Shown here: positions 18,879-27,989 of the stretch, one piece after another
Layout of the letters: each line of letters begins with the position of its first letter
Position numbering within the stretch: the stretch's first letter is position 1
Assembly: GCA_022841365.1 (NCBI GenBank)
Contig: JALHRP010000023.1
Location: 1-54,028 of the forward strand
DNA: 54,028 bases
From: Chitinophagaceae bacterium
GTDB lineage: Bacteria; Bacteroidota; Bacteroidia; Chitinophagales; Chitinophagaceae
Direction: 5' to 3'
Made by a program: the position numbers and the translations under genes
Notes under the pieces: generated by a model
Database searches by the model: none
What the model was told of the DNA's origin: nothing
The model's input: only the letters and a program-made list of their open reading frames with translations

Positions 18879-19727
18879 TCAGGAGGTCATCATCATATTG
18901 TCAATCAACCGTACATCGTTGAGCGATGCGGCAATTAAAGCAACAATGCTGTCTTTGCCATTCCACGTATCAATGAGTTCCAGCGTATGTGCATTTGCCA
19001 GCTCAGCATAGTCAACTTTAAATCCTTTTGCAGTTAGAAAATCTGCAGCAGCTTTTTTTAACTGTACCACATCGCCTGCCTGCAGTTGTGATTTCATTTG
19101 CATCAGCGCCTCATAAATAAAGACAGCTGTTTGGCGATCCTGATCACCCAAACGCATATTGCGACTGCTCATTGCCAATCCATCCGGTTCACGCAGGGTA
19201 GGAACGATGTTGAGTTTTGTTGTAATGCCGGTTAATGAAAGCAGTTGCTGCACCACCATACATTGCTGAAAATCTTTTTGTCCCATAAACACAATGTCTG
19301 CTTCAACAATTTTCAACAACCGGTGCATCACCTTACATACACCCTGAAAATGACCGGGACGATAAGCTCCTTCCAGCACTGTTTCAAAATAACCGAGCTC
19401 ATAAGACAAAGGGTAATCATGTTCTTCGGGGTACATTTCCTGCACATCAGGCAAAAACAACACATCGGTACCTGCAGAAAGCAACAGTTGAATATCACGG
19501 TCAAGTGTGACCGGATATTTTTCAAAATCTTTGGGGTCGTTAAACTGAGCGGGGTTGACAAAAATGCTGCAAACAGTCAGGTCTGTTTGCATTTTACTTT
19601 GTTCAATTAAGGACAAATGACCTTGATGTAAGGCGCCCATTGTTGGCACAAAACCAATTTGAGAATGAACAGAGCGTTTATTTAACAGAAACTGACGAAG
19701 ATCTTTTATGTGATGAAAAATTAACAT
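18879..19727 (-). CDS. panC: Pantothenate synthetase (pantoate-beta-alanine ligase)
   Basis: A 282-residue ATP-dependent ligase joining pantoate and beta-alanine. The class I nucleotidyltransferase HxGH motif is at His34-His37 in FVPTMGALHQGHLSLI; further conserved stretches are SIFVNPAQFN, MGQKDFQQCMVVQQL, VPTLREPDGLAMSSRN and the KFNV-like end of the N domain. First gene of the minus-strand run, divergent from the GT5 gene across 108 bases. Together with panD it supplies the last two activities of the pathway. Confidence 0.97.
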   Translation of the reverse strand: MLIFHHIKDLRQFLLNKRSVHSQIGFVPTMGALHQGHLSLIEQSKMQTDLTVCSIFVNPAQFNDPKDFEKYPVTLDRDIQLLLSAGTDVLFLPDVQEMYPEEHDYPLSYELGYFETVLEGAYRPGHFQGVCKVMHRLLKIVEADIVFMGQKDFQQCMVVQQLLSLTGITTKLNIVPTLREPDGLAMSSRNMRLGDQDRQTAVFIYEALMQMKSQLQAGDVVQLKKAAADFLTAKGFKVDYAELANAHTLELIDTWNGKDSIVALIAASLNDVRLIDNMMMTS

Positions 19728-19786
19728 GAATCATTGATTTTGAAAACTAAAACCACTCACTTACCGGCCTATTCGCCAAAAACCTT

Positions 19787-19794
19787 TACCTTTG
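19787..19794 (+). promoter_or_regulatory. -7 promoter box upstream of the GT5-like gene
   Basis: TACCTTTG, a perfect TAnnTTTG, 41 bases before the ATG at 19836 in the panC-GT5 divergent spacer. Confidence 0.6.
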
Positions 19795-19835
19795 CCCACC
19801 TCATAAAAGAGGTAAAGATTCCTTAACATTCAGCA

Positions 19836-20654
19836 ATGGTAGCAGCAAAGAAAAGAATTTTATTTATTGCCAGCGAAATGTCTCCCTATCTGGAGGAAAC
19901 CGATTTCTCATCTATTGTTAATCAACTGGCAATTAAAGCAAACGATGGTGGTTTCGAAATCCGTTGCATTATGCCCCGGTTTGGTGTCATTAATGAACGC
20001 AGGCATCGTTTACATGAAGTTGTTCGCTTAAGTGGTATCAACGTATCGGTTGATAATGACGATTATCCGCTTCAGATTAAAGTGGCTTCTTTACCCAATG
20101 CACGTCTGCAGGTTTACTTTTTAGAGAACGAAGATTTCTTTAAACGCAAGTACATTTATCATGATGAAAATGAAAAGTGGTACGATGATAATGACCTGCG
20201 CAGTATCTTCTTTTGTAAAGGCGCTTTAGAAACTGTTAAGAAGTTCGGCTGGCCTCCGGATATTATTCATTGCAGCGGCTGGATGACGGGTTTAATACCC
20301 ATGTATCTGCAAACAGCTTATAAAAAAGAGCCGGTTTTTGGTAACAGCAAATTGATTTATACCATCGGTCAAAATACATTCAAGGAAAAACTGGGTGCAA
20401 AGTTTTTAAAACTTGCAAATATTCATCCTTCAATCAAAGACAAGGACCTTGAACCTTATAAAGATGTAAACAACACAGCGATGTTCCGTGGTGGTGCAAC
20501 CTATGCAGATGCTGTTACATTTGGTGTTGAAAAAGTTGATAAAAAACTGCAGGAAGAGTTTGGTAAAGTACGTGGAAAGAAAGTGCTGCCTTACAAAGCC
20601 GACAGTGATTTAACAGACTATTTACAACTATATACCGACCTTTCCTCGAAATAA
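19836..20654 (+). CDS. Stand-alone glycogen/starch synthase N-domain (GT5-like) protein
   Basis: A 272-residue protein similar to the N-terminal half of GT5 glycogen synthases: KKRILFIASEMSPYLEETDF matches their start, followed by IRCIMPRFGVINERRH, YFLENEDFF and PPDIIHCSGWMTGLIPMYL. The GT1-type C-terminal half is absent, and the C-terminus ends naturally in YLQLYTDLSSK. The ADP-glucose loop KxGGL is replaced by a short acidic stretch (LEETDFSS). It may therefore not be a synthase at all. It is followed after 17 bases by the DUF4270 lipoprotein gene, probably as an operon. Confidence 0.82.
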   Translation: MVAAKKRILFIASEMSPYLEETDFSSIVNQLAIKANDGGFEIRCIMPRFGVINERRHRLHEVVRLSGINVSVDNDDYPLQIKVASLPNARLQVYFLENEDFFKRKYIYHDENEKWYDDNDLRSIFFCKGALETVKKFGWPPDIIHCSGWMTGLIPMYLQTAYKKEPVFGNSKLIYTIGQNTFKEKLGAKFLKLANIHPSIKDKDLEPYKDVNNTAMFRGGATYADAVTFGVEKVDKKLQEEFGKVRGKKVLPYKADSDLTDYLQLYTDLSSK

Positions 20655-20671
20655 CTATTGTTACATTTATT

Positions 20672-22177
20672 ATGAATTTTCTCAGCCCGGACATGCGCAG
20701 AAGAAATGTTTATTTGCTCCTTTCATCTCTGTTAATCGTTCTCATCAGCAGTTGTACAAAGTTAGAACGTACTACTCTTGGAGGTGATTTATTGCCCGGC
20801 GGCGACAGACTTGCAACTGATACGATGGAGTTGCCTGTTGAAACCACTTCGTTCATTGAAAATGATTCAAGCTATATCAGAAAAACAGATCAGCATCTGT
20901 TAGGTTATATCAATGATCCGATCTTTGGTACTACTACTGCGGCTATTTATCTGCAACTGTTACCTACCAGTTATCCGTTTTCGTATCCCGTTGCTAAAGA
21001 CAGTTTGTTTCTTGATTCCTGTGTATTGTCGCTTAGTTTTTCAGGAACATATGGCGATACAAATGCCGTTTCAAAAGTAAATCTCTATAAAATCACTGAT
21101 GCAGGTTTTAAACCGGAAAAATTATACCGTGTGAATGAAGGCGTTAGTTTCTCTACTGCTGATTTACTCGGCTCAGCAGAATTTACCGCCAAAAAATTAC
21201 GCACAGGGTTTAAAGCTGCTTACAAAACAGACACTGTCTTTAATCAGTTACGCATTCGGATAAGTAATACATTTGCGAGAGACTTACTCGATCAGAATAA
21301 TATAACAACCGCTTTCCGTACCGATTCTATTTTCAAAGAATATTTACGTGGGTTTGCCATTATCCCGGATTCAACAGGCAGCGGAAATGCCATCAATTAC
21401 TTTACATTAAATGCACTCGAAACCAGATTAAATCTCTATTACCGTTATACAAAACGGGATGGTGGAACAGATACAACGGTTTCAAGATTTACATTTATTG
21501 CAGATACTATCCGCAGTGCAAATGCCAATAAGATTCACCGCAATTACAGCGGCAGCATTGCAGAGCCTGTACTTACATCGGGCCTGCCTTCTTCATTAGC
21601 CTATCTGCAAACAGGACCGGGAACAGCAGTGAAAGTAAAAGTTCCTTCTCTGGATACAATCAGGAACAAACCCTACATCATTCACCGTGCAGAAATTGTT
21701 GCACGCCAGGTGTATCAGGGACCACCATCAGTTGAAAATTTTCTGGTGCAACCAATCCTGCATTTATCTACCTATACTGCTGATGGTAAAGTTGCAAGCA
21801 TTCCTTACGACAGTTTAAATTATTACATCAATACCAATGCAATTGATTTGCAGCGGAACGTAAAGTATTACAACATCAATACCCGTTATACCGGTGGTGA
21901 TCCATCTTACTTTACCAACCTGTCGGGTAACCGTGTGGCTGAATATAAAATGAATATTACACGGTATATCCAGTACCTTGTTAATGGCAAAACAGCCCCC
22001 AGAGATTTTAAACTCACCGCTCCGTTTTTTGCAGAGTACTCAGGTGGTATTGCAGGTGTTGTTTCTGTAAACCCTTTTGTAACCATCAACCCGCTTGCTT
22101 ACGGTCGTGTGCAATTGGGCGGCGGATCTCATCCGCAGTACAAAATGTTTGTGCGTATCTATTACTCCAAACAGTAA
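20672..22177 (+). CDS. DUF4270 family outer-membrane lipoprotein
   Basis: A 501-residue lipoprotein: N-terminal hydrophobic segment YLLLSSLLIVLISSC ends in a lipobox with Cys at about residue 28. The downstream TTLGGDLLPGGDRLATDT is characteristic of DUF4270, a Bacteroidota-specific family. The remainder is beta-strand rich and ends in FVRIYYSKQ. Function unknown; surface or periplasmic-face location is inferred. It is in the same direction as, and 17 bases after, the GT5-like gene, while metK downstream has its own promoter box. Confidence 0.87.
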   Translation: MNFLSPDMRRRNVYLLLSSLLIVLISSCTKLERTTLGGDLLPGGDRLATDTMELPVETTSFIENDSSYIRKTDQHLLGYINDPIFGTTTAAIYLQLLPTSYPFSYPVAKDSLFLDSCVLSLSFSGTYGDTNAVSKVNLYKITDAGFKPEKLYRVNEGVSFSTADLLGSAEFTAKKLRTGFKAAYKTDTVFNQLRIRISNTFARDLLDQNNITTAFRTDSIFKEYLRGFAIIPDSTGSGNAINYFTLNALETRLNLYYRYTKRDGGTDTTVSRFTFIADTIRSANANKIHRNYSGSIAEPVLTSGLPSSLAYLQTGPGTAVKVKVPSLDTIRNKPYIIHRAEIVARQVYQGPPSVENFLVQPILHLSTYTADGKVASIPYDSLNYYINTNAIDLQRNVKYYNINTRYTGGDPSYFTNLSGNRVAEYKMNITRYIQYLVNGKTAPRDFKLTAPFFAEYSGGIAGVVSVNPFVTINPLAYGRVQLGGGSHPQYKMFVRIYYSKQ

Positions 22178-22199
22178 GTTTTTGAATTGTTACAACACT

Positions 22200-22207
22200 T
22201 ATCTTTG
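22200..22207 (+). promoter_or_regulatory. -7 promoter box of metK
   Basis: TATCTTTG, perfect TAnnTTTG, 33 bases before the ATG, with TTTG at 22181-22184 as a slightly close -33 element. The leader is too short for a SAM riboswitch. Confidence 0.7.
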
Positions 22208-22240
22208 CGCCTTCTAATCCATCAGGAAAAAAATTAAGTC

Positions 22241-23497
22241 ATGCCTTATTTATTTACATCAGAATCAGTTTCCGAAGGTCATCCGGATAAAGTAGCTGAC
22301 CAGATCAGTGATGCACTCATTGATAACTTTCTTGCATTTGATCCGCAATCAAAAGTTGCCTGCGAAACATTGGTAACAACCGGTCAGGTTGTACTGGCAG
22401 GTGAAGTAAAGTCAAAAGCTTACCTGGATGTACAGGAAATTGCACGTGGTGTAATTAAAAAGATTGGTTATACCAAGAGTGAGTATATGTTTGAAGCGAA
22501 TTCATGTGGCGTTTTATCTGCCATTCATGAGCAGAGTTCAGACATTAATCAGGGTGTAGACCGTAAGAAGAAAGAAGAGCAGGGTGCAGGTGATCAGGGA
22601 ATGATGTTTGGTTATGCCAGCAACGAAACAGAACATTATATGCCATTGGCATTGGATCTTGCACATAACCTGTTAATTGAATTAGCTGCTATCCGCAGAG
22701 AGAAGAATTCAAAGATGCCTTATCTGCGTCCCGATGCAAAGAGCCAGGTAACATTGGAATACAACGATCACAATCAACCCATCCGAATTGATGCAATTGT
22801 GATTTCTACTCAGCACGATGATTTTGATGCAGAAGCAAAAATGCTTGCAAAGATCAAAGCTGATGTAATCAATATTTTGATTCCCCGCATCAAATCAAAG
22901 TATAAGAAATACGCTAAGTTGTTTAACAACGATATCAAATACCATATCAATCCAACAGGTAAGTTTGTAATTGGCGGACCACATGGCGATACTGGTTTAA
23001 CCGGTCGTAAGATCATTGTTGATACATATGGTGGTAAAGGTGCTCATGGTGGTGGCGCATTCAGTGGTAAAGATCCTTCTAAAGTAGATCGTTCTGCTGC
23101 ATATGCAACCCGTCATATTGCCAAGAACATGGTTGCTGCCGGATTATGTGATGAAGTATTGGTGCAGGTTTCTTACGCCATTGGTGTTGCTAAACCAACT
23201 TCTATTAACGTAAATACTTACGGTACTGCAAAAGTTGATTTAAACGACGGACAAATTGCAAAAATGATTGAAGGTATTTTTGATATGCGTCCTTACTTTA
23301 TTGAGCAACGTTTAAAATTACGCAACCCTATTTACAGCGAAACTGCTGCCTATGGTCATATGGGCCGTGTACCGGAAGTAGTAGAGAAAACATTCAAGAG
23401 CCCCGATGGTAAAGAGAAAAAAGTGAAAGTGGAATTGTTTACATGGGAGAAACTGGATTATGTTTCAAAAGTGAAAAAAGCTTTTGGTTTAAAATAA
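22241..23497 (+). CDS. metK: S-adenosylmethionine synthase
   Basis: A 418-residue enzyme making SAM from methionine and ATP. Conserved stretches are [18 protein letters not shown] at the N-terminus, [12 protein letters not shown], the P-loop-like [19 protein letters not shown] and [16 protein letters not shown]. It is longer than the E. coli enzyme (384 residues) mainly through insertions in the middle and C-terminal domains, as usual for Bacteroidota. It has its own promoter box and a strong terminator. Confidence 0.98.
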   Translation: MPYLFTSESVSEGHPDKVADQISDALIDNFLAFDPQSKVACETLVTTGQVVLAGEVKSKAYLDVQEIARGVIKKIGYTKSEYMFEANSCGVLSAIHEQSSDINQGVDRKKKEEQGAGDQGMMFGYASNETEHYMPLALDLAHNLLIELAAIRREKNSKMPYLRPDAKSQVTLEYNDHNQPIRIDAIVISTQHDDFDAEAKMLAKIKADVINILIPRIKSKYKKYAKLFNNDIKYHINPTGKFVIGGPHGDTGLTGRKIIVDTYGGKGAHGGGAFSGKDPSKVDRSAAYATRHIAKNMVAAGLCDEVLVQVSYAIGVAKPTSINVNTYGTAKVDLNDGQIAKMIEGIFDMRPYFIEQRLKLRNPIYSETAAYGHMGRVPEVVEKTFKSPDGKEKKVKVELFTWEKLDYVSKVKKAFGLK

Positions 23498-23533
23498 ACT
23501 CAACACCCGGCTGCAGTTGCAGCTGGAAGTAAC

Positions 23534-23568
23534 AAACCCTGCAGGTTTAAACTCTTGCAGGGTTTTTT
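23534..23568 (+). terminator. Rho-independent terminator of metK
   Basis: Ten-pair stem aaaccctgca (23534-23543) / tgcagggttt (23556-23565) followed by a T run to 23568. Confidence 0.88.
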
Positions 23569-23593
23569 ATGTGATAAATCTTTTCTTTGCAAA

Positions 23594-24358
23594 GTGAAAC
23601 AATTCAGACAAAAACAGCAGCGGCCCAAAAAATCAACATTAATTGCCGGACGCATTCCTGTACTGGAAGCCTTGCAGGAAGGCAAACCGTTGGATAAAAT
23701 TTATGTGCACAACAATCTGTATGGCGATGTGATTGAAGAAATCAGGAAACTTGCATTTCAACAAAATATTCCGATCAGTAAAGTGCCCGTTGAAAAGCTG
23801 AATGGTTTTAATATTCCCGATCATGAAGGAATTATTGCACAACTTTCAAAAATCCGCTACCAGGATTTGCAACAAGTGATTTCATGGGTGGTTGATAAAG
23901 GCGAAGTGCCGTTGTTTTTAATTCTGGATGGCATTACTGATATCCGTAACATTGGCGGTATTGCACGTACAGCTTATTGTTGTGGCGTTCAGGCCATCAT
24001 TATTCCGGATAAAGGAGTTGGTGCTTTAAATGAAGATGCTGTTTTAACCAGTGCCGGCGCATTAGAGTTAATTGCTGTGTGCAGAGTAAACAGTTTAATG
24101 AAAGCAGTGGATGATCTGCATCTCAACGGCATTAAAGTATTGGCCAGTGAAATGACAGCAACGAAAGCAGTGTATGATTGCGATTTTAAAGAACCCTGTG
24201 CAATTATCATGGGAGGGGAGGAGAAAGGTGTTTTTCCCGGACTGATGAAGATATGTGATGAAACGTTCAACATCCCTATGAAAGGAAATTTTGAAAGTTT
24301 AAATGTAAGTGTTGCCACAGCCATGATTTTATATGAAACTATGAAACAACGCATCTGA
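23594..24358 (+). CDS. rlmB: TrmH/SpoU-family 23S rRNA (guanosine-2'-O-)-methyltransferase
   Basis: A 254-residue SPOUT methyltransferase. N-terminal substrate-binding domain has KKSTLIAGRIPVLEAL. SpoU motifs are LILDGITDIRNIGGIARTA (1), CAIIMGGEEKGV (2) and IPMKGNFESLNVSVATAMIL (3), including the trefoil-knot SAM pocket. It best fits RlmB, which methylates G2251-equivalent, though TrmH relatives are close. The longest ORF starts at a TTG inside the metK terminator, which is implausible; GTG 23594 (VKQFRQKQ) fits family N-termini. HMG-CoA lyase-like gene starts two bases after the stop. Confidence 0.88.
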   Translation: MKQFRQKQQRPKKSTLIAGRIPVLEALQEGKPLDKIYVHNNLYGDVIEEIRKLAFQQNIPISKVPVEKLNGFNIPDHEGIIAQLSKIRYQDLQQVISWVVDKGEVPLFLILDGITDIRNIGGIARTAYCCGVQAIIIPDKGVGALNEDAVLTSAGALELIAVCRVNSLMKAVDDLHLNGIKVLASEMTATKAVYDCDFKEPCAIIMGGEEKGVFPGLMKICDETFNIPMKGNFESLNVSVATAMILYETMKQRI

Positions 24359-24360
24359 TC

Positions 24361-25224
24361 TTGAACAAACAAGCTGAACATATTAAACTCATTGAATGCC
24401 CCCGTGATGCCATGCAGGGCTGGAAAACATTTATCCCTACAGATAAAAAGATTGAATACATCAATGCATTGCTGCAGGTGGGTTTTGATACCATTGACTT
24501 CGGCAGTTTTGTTTCTGCCAAAGCTATACCGCAGATGGCCGATACGAAGGAAGTCATCTCCAAAATCCAAATTTCAAATTCCAAATCAAAACTGCTTGCT
24601 ATAGTGGCGAACGAACGTGGAGCTGAAGATGCGGTCGTATTTGATGAGATCAGTTATCTCGGTTTTCCTTTCTCTGTTTCAGAAACTTTTCAGCAACGCA
24701 ATACAAACAGTTCCATTGGCGAATCATTGAAACGGGTGGAAACCATTCAGGAGCTTTGTGTAAAGAATAAGAAACAACTGGTGGTTTATTTATCCATGGG
24801 TTTTGGAAATCCATATGGCGATGAATGGAACAAAGAGATCGTAACACATTGGGCGCAGCAACTGGTTGACTTAGATATTGAAATTTTATCGCTGGCAGAT
24901 ACGGTTGGTCTTGCAACTGCTGAACAGGTGCAACAAATCACTTCTTCTTTAATTCAACAATTACCACAAACTGAAATTGGCGTTCATTTACATTCCACAG
25001 TATTGAACTGGGAAGAAAAATTAGCAGCAGCTTATAACGCCGGCTGTACACGTTTTGATGGAGCATTAAAAGGAATTGGTGGTTGTCCCATGGCCGATGA
25101 TGAACTGGTTGGTAATATGGATACTGAAAAGATGATTCCATTTTTTGAATCCACATCCTCACTACATTTAAATAAAGAAGCATTACAAAAGAGCCTGCTG
25201 CTGGCGGGTGAAATTTTCAGCTGA
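24361..25224 (+). CDS. Hydroxymethylglutaryl-CoA lyase-like protein
   Basis: A 287-residue HMGL-like TIM-barrel protein. KLIECPRDAMQGWKTFIPT matches the N-terminal metal/substrate loop, HLHSTVLNWEEKLAAA carries the metal His pair and ALKGIGGCPMADDELVGN contains the catalytic Cys of the GGCP motif. It would cleave HMG-CoA to acetyl-CoA and acetoacetate in leucine catabolism; related aldolases cannot be fully excluded. The only possible start is TTG at 24361, as the next ATG is inside the active-site loop. It lies two bases after rlmB and overlaps the GSCFA start by one base. Confidence 0.86.
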   Translation: MNKQAEHIKLIECPRDAMQGWKTFIPTDKKIEYINALLQVGFDTIDFGSFVSAKAIPQMADTKEVISKIQISNSKSKLLAIVANERGAEDAVVFDEISYLGFPFSVSETFQQRNTNSSIGESLKRVETIQELCVKNKKQLVVYLSMGFGNPYGDEWNKEIVTHWAQQLVDLDIEILSLADTVGLATAEQVQQITSSLIQQLPQTEIGVHLHSTVLNWEEKLAAAYNAGCTRFDGALKGIGGCPMADDELVGNMDTEKMIPFFESTSSLHLNKEALQKSLLLAGEIFS

Positions 25225-26198
25225 TGAATTTTCTTACGCATATTGATATCAAAGCTTTGCCGATGCCCATTACGTACCAGCATAAGATCATGCTGATGGG
25301 CAGTTGTTTTACGGAGCATATCGGTAATAATCTGCAGGAGCTGAAATTTCATACACTTCAAAACCCTAACGGTATTTTATTTGAACCAATGAGTGTATGC
25401 CGCAGTTTGGTTTCTTATATACAACATAAAAAATACAAGGAAGATGATCTGTTTGAACATAATGAACTCTGGCAAAGCTGGGATCATCACAGTCGCTTTT
25501 CAAGTCCGGAGAAGCAAACAGCTTTAGCATTAATTAACCAATCACAACAGGCAGCACATGATTTTATAAAGCAGGCCGACTGGTTAATTATTACACTCGG
25601 TTCTTCCTTTGTATATAAATTGAAAGATGAGCAACGTTATGTTGCTAACTGTCATAAAGCACCTGCACAGTGGTTTGATAAATATCTGCTGCCCATAGAT
25701 GAACAGATTGCTACATTGGATAATACCATGCATCAGTTGTTTCATGCAAATCCTAAGTTGAAGATCATCTTCACCATCAGTCCGGTAAGGCATTTAAGAG
25801 ATGGTGTTGTTGAGAATAACCGAAGCAAGGCCCGCTTGCTGGAAACAGTTCATCATCTGGTGAATAAATTCGATCGTTTGTTTTATTTCCCGGCTTATGA
25901 ATTAGTGATTGATGTGCTGCGTGATTACCGATTTTACGATATTGATCTGGCGCATCCCAATTATGCAGCCACACAATTTGTAATGGAAAAATTCACCGAT
26001 TATGCATTTCGTGAACCAACGCTTGAACTCATGAAAGAAATCCGGCAGATTGTAACTGCAAAGAATCACAAACCATTTCATCCCGACTCAAAACAACATC
26101 AGCAATTTTTAAAACAACACCTGGAGAAGACGATGGCTATTGCAGAGGCCCATCCACAACTGGATCTCTCTGAGGAACTTAGCTTTTTCAAAGTGTGA
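25224..26198 (+). CDS. GSCFA domain protein
   Basis: A 324-residue member of the GSCFA family, related to SGNH/GDSL hydrolases. The name-giving motif appears as LMGSCFTEHIGNNL near residue 27, with TLGSSFVYKL and FTISPVRHLRDGVVENNRSK as further blocks, the latter holding the likely catalytic His. No signal peptide is present, so it is probably cytoplasmic. Its ATG shares one base with the TGA of the lyase gene (TGATG), so translation is likely coupled. Substrate unknown. Confidence 0.9.
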   Translation: MNFLTHIDIKALPMPITYQHKIMLMGSCFTEHIGNNLQELKFHTLQNPNGILFEPMSVCRSLVSYIQHKKYKEDDLFEHNELWQSWDHHSRFSSPEKQTALALINQSQQAAHDFIKQADWLIITLGSSFVYKLKDEQRYVANCHKAPAQWFDKYLLPIDEQIATLDNTMHQLFHANPKLKIIFTISPVRHLRDGVVENNRSKARLLETVHHLVNKFDRLFYFPAYELVIDVLRDYRFYDIDLAHPNYAATQFVMEKFTDYAFREPTLELMKEIRQIVTAKNHKPFHPDSKQHQQFLKQHLEKTMAIAEAHPQLDLSEELSFFKV

Positions 26199-26242
26199 AT
26201 TTATCGTATAATTAATATTATGTTAAGTAAATAGATTTTTAC

Positions 26243-26250
26243 TACCTTTG
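26243..26250 (+). promoter_or_regulatory. -7 promoter box of the AT-rich islet
   Basis: TACCTTTG, perfect TAnnTTTG, 45 bases after the GSCFA stop and about 62 bases before the membrane-protein gene. Confidence 0.6.
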
Positions 26251-26312
26251 CCCCAACGAACAAGAGTGAACTAAAATCCTTTTTATTATATTGGAAAATA
26301 AAATGTATAAAA

Positions 26313-27044
26313 ATGTATCTAATCCCAATTCTACTTGGAGTAGCATCTACTATACTTGCATTCTTTGCAAAAAACAAATGGAAGGAATCAAATTGGGCTA
26401 CCAAGGCTGGATTGGTTGTCGCCGTACTTGCAGGCCTCACTCTTGCATACCTCGCATATGAAAAAGTTGTAAAAGATGATTTGATTGAAAGGGTTAACGC
26501 TGATATTGGAATTATTGAGGATTTAACAGAGGTTACTATCCCTCTAATCGCTATCGGTGATGGCAATATCGGTATGCCTATAAGCTATTTTGAACAACAA
26601 TTGTTTTATAAATGGCAAGACAACAAGCTTTTAAAGGTTTATGTGAAAAATTCTAAATTATATGTCAGTGTAGTAATACATGACCATAACCAAAAGCCTA
26701 TAGCCGTGATAAATCATAACGAGTGGACTGTGTTTGATAAAAATTATGAATACAATAATGATGAGTCAGGGTTCGAGCTTGTAACAAAAGGAGAACGAAA
26801 GGTTTACTTTCAGATATATCTAAAAGACGGTATCGCCCATATACTTGGAATTGTAACTAATTCAGATGGTAACGGTTTTAAGTTTGACCTAAAAAATACA
26901 GAAGCTACTGATAAAGACCATGCTAAGGATGAATTGTTATTATTGGTAATGGGGAAAGAGTCTTCAATTGAATCGTACAGGCCTATAGATAAAGCTATTT
27001 TCAAGTATCCACGTAAAACTCATTTAGGAGAAAGATTAAAGTAA
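26313..27044 (+). CDS. Hypothetical membrane-anchored protein
   Basis: A 243-residue protein with two N-terminal hydrophobic segments (about 1-18 and 30-48: LIPILLGVASTILAFFA, then AGLVVAVLAGLTLAYLAY). A soluble beta-rich domain follows with many short strands (KLYVSVVIHDHNQKPIAVIN). No catalytic motif was recognised. Codon use is AT-rich compared with flanking genes. The secreted trypsin-like protease gene follows after about 100 bases in the same direction, so the pair may act together, but no link is proven. Confidence 0.65.
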   Translation: MYLIPILLGVASTILAFFAKNKWKESNWATKAGLVVAVLAGLTLAYLAYEKVVKDDLIERVNADIGIIEDLTEVTIPLIAIGDGNIGMPISYFEQQLFYKWQDNKLLKVYVKNSKLYVSVVIHDHNQKPIAVINHNEWTVFDKNYEYNNDESGFELVTKGERKVYFQIYLKDGIAHILGIVTNSDGNGFKFDLKNTEATDKDHAKDELLLLVMGKESSIESYRPIDKAIFKYPRKTHLGERLK

Positions 27045-27146
27045 TTACCTTTTTATTAAGTGCTATGATAGAAAGGATTGTGTAATAAATCCGAAACATA
27101 CTTTGACAGAAATCATATTAAACATCATATTCTAATTTATTTATTA

Positions 27147-27989
27147 ATGCGAATTCAATTTATAGTAAACTTTATTTTACTTGCTTTAACTAGCAAATGC
27201 CAATTAACTTCTGATTATGTAGACCAATATAGTACAACCAGTACATTTGTCATTACACAAAAAGGCAAGCAGATTCTCAAAATTGCTTCCTGCTTTTTTA
27301 TACAAGTAAAATCTGTAACTTATTTAATTACCAACAATCATGTTGTCGGCGCAGAATATTATATTGCTGAATATAAACGATTCCATAAAGACTCTTTACC
27401 TCCTAAAGATTCTTTCCCTGACAATTTAGTTATACGACTATACAATAAAAATTTAGGAAAGACCTATAATGAAAGTATCAGCTTATACGACAAAAAAGGA
27501 AATCCACTTTTTTTTAAATTTTTTGATAATGAGAATAATTCTAAAACAATTTTAGATGTAATTGCAATCCCATTACTTGATATTAATAATGTAACTTTTA
27601 AACACCCGATGGCTTTAACCTCAAGTAATCTAAACCCAAGATTACCTTTATATCCGGGCTGCGAATTATTTGTTGTTGGGTTTCCGAACGAATACGGAAG
27701 TAATAATTACTACCCGATATGGAAAAAAGGAACAATTGCTAGTGAGGCTAACTTTATTGAAATTGGTCAATCTAAATTTTATATAGATGCAACTACCAGA
27801 GGTGGAATGTCTGGGTCTCCTGTTTTTTTTAGAAGTAGTTCAATGATAACAAATGGAGGTAACTATTCAGCCGGAAATTTGTTTACTTATTTAGTTGGAA
27901 TTTATAGTGCTCAAAATTATGATTCTGAGTTAGGGGTCGTAACAAGAATTGAAAAAATATTTGATAAACTTAATGCTATTACAAAATAA
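27147..27989 (+). CDS. Secreted trypsin-like serine protease
   Basis: About 280 residues, beginning with a signal peptide (MRIQFIVNFILLALTSKCQ). A chymotrypsin-fold triad is visible: His65 in TNNHVVG, Asp137 in LDVIAIPL and Ser222 in RGGMSGSPV. The domain occupies nearly the whole protein; no PDZ domain follows, unlike DegP. The reading frame is open 23 codons further up to a TTG, but ATG 27147 starts directly at the signal peptide. AT-rich composition. Its 3' end overlaps the convergent HD gene by 11 bases. Confidence 0.8.
   Translation: MRIQFIVNFILLALTSKCQLTSDYVDQYSTTSTFVITQKGKQILKIASCFFIQVKSVTYLITNNHVVGAEYYIAEYKRFHKDSLPPKDSFPDNLVIRLYNKNLGKTYNESISLYDKKGNPLFFKFFDNENNSKTILDVIAIPLLDINNVTFKHPMALTSSNLNPRLPLYPGCELFVVGFPNEYGSNNYYPIWKKGTIASEANFIEIGQSKFYIDATTRGGMSGSPVFFRSSSMITNGGNYSAGNLFTYLVGIYSAQNYDSELGVVTRIEKIFDKLNAITK

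Noticed and set aside
22178-22240. SAM riboswitch before metK
   Set aside because: Only 63 bases, with the -7 box in the middle; no room or conserved core.
26303-26460. Alternative ORF from ATG 26303
   Set aside because: About 50 codons overlapping the start of the membrane-protein gene in another frame; Cys/Arg-rich and no conserved features.
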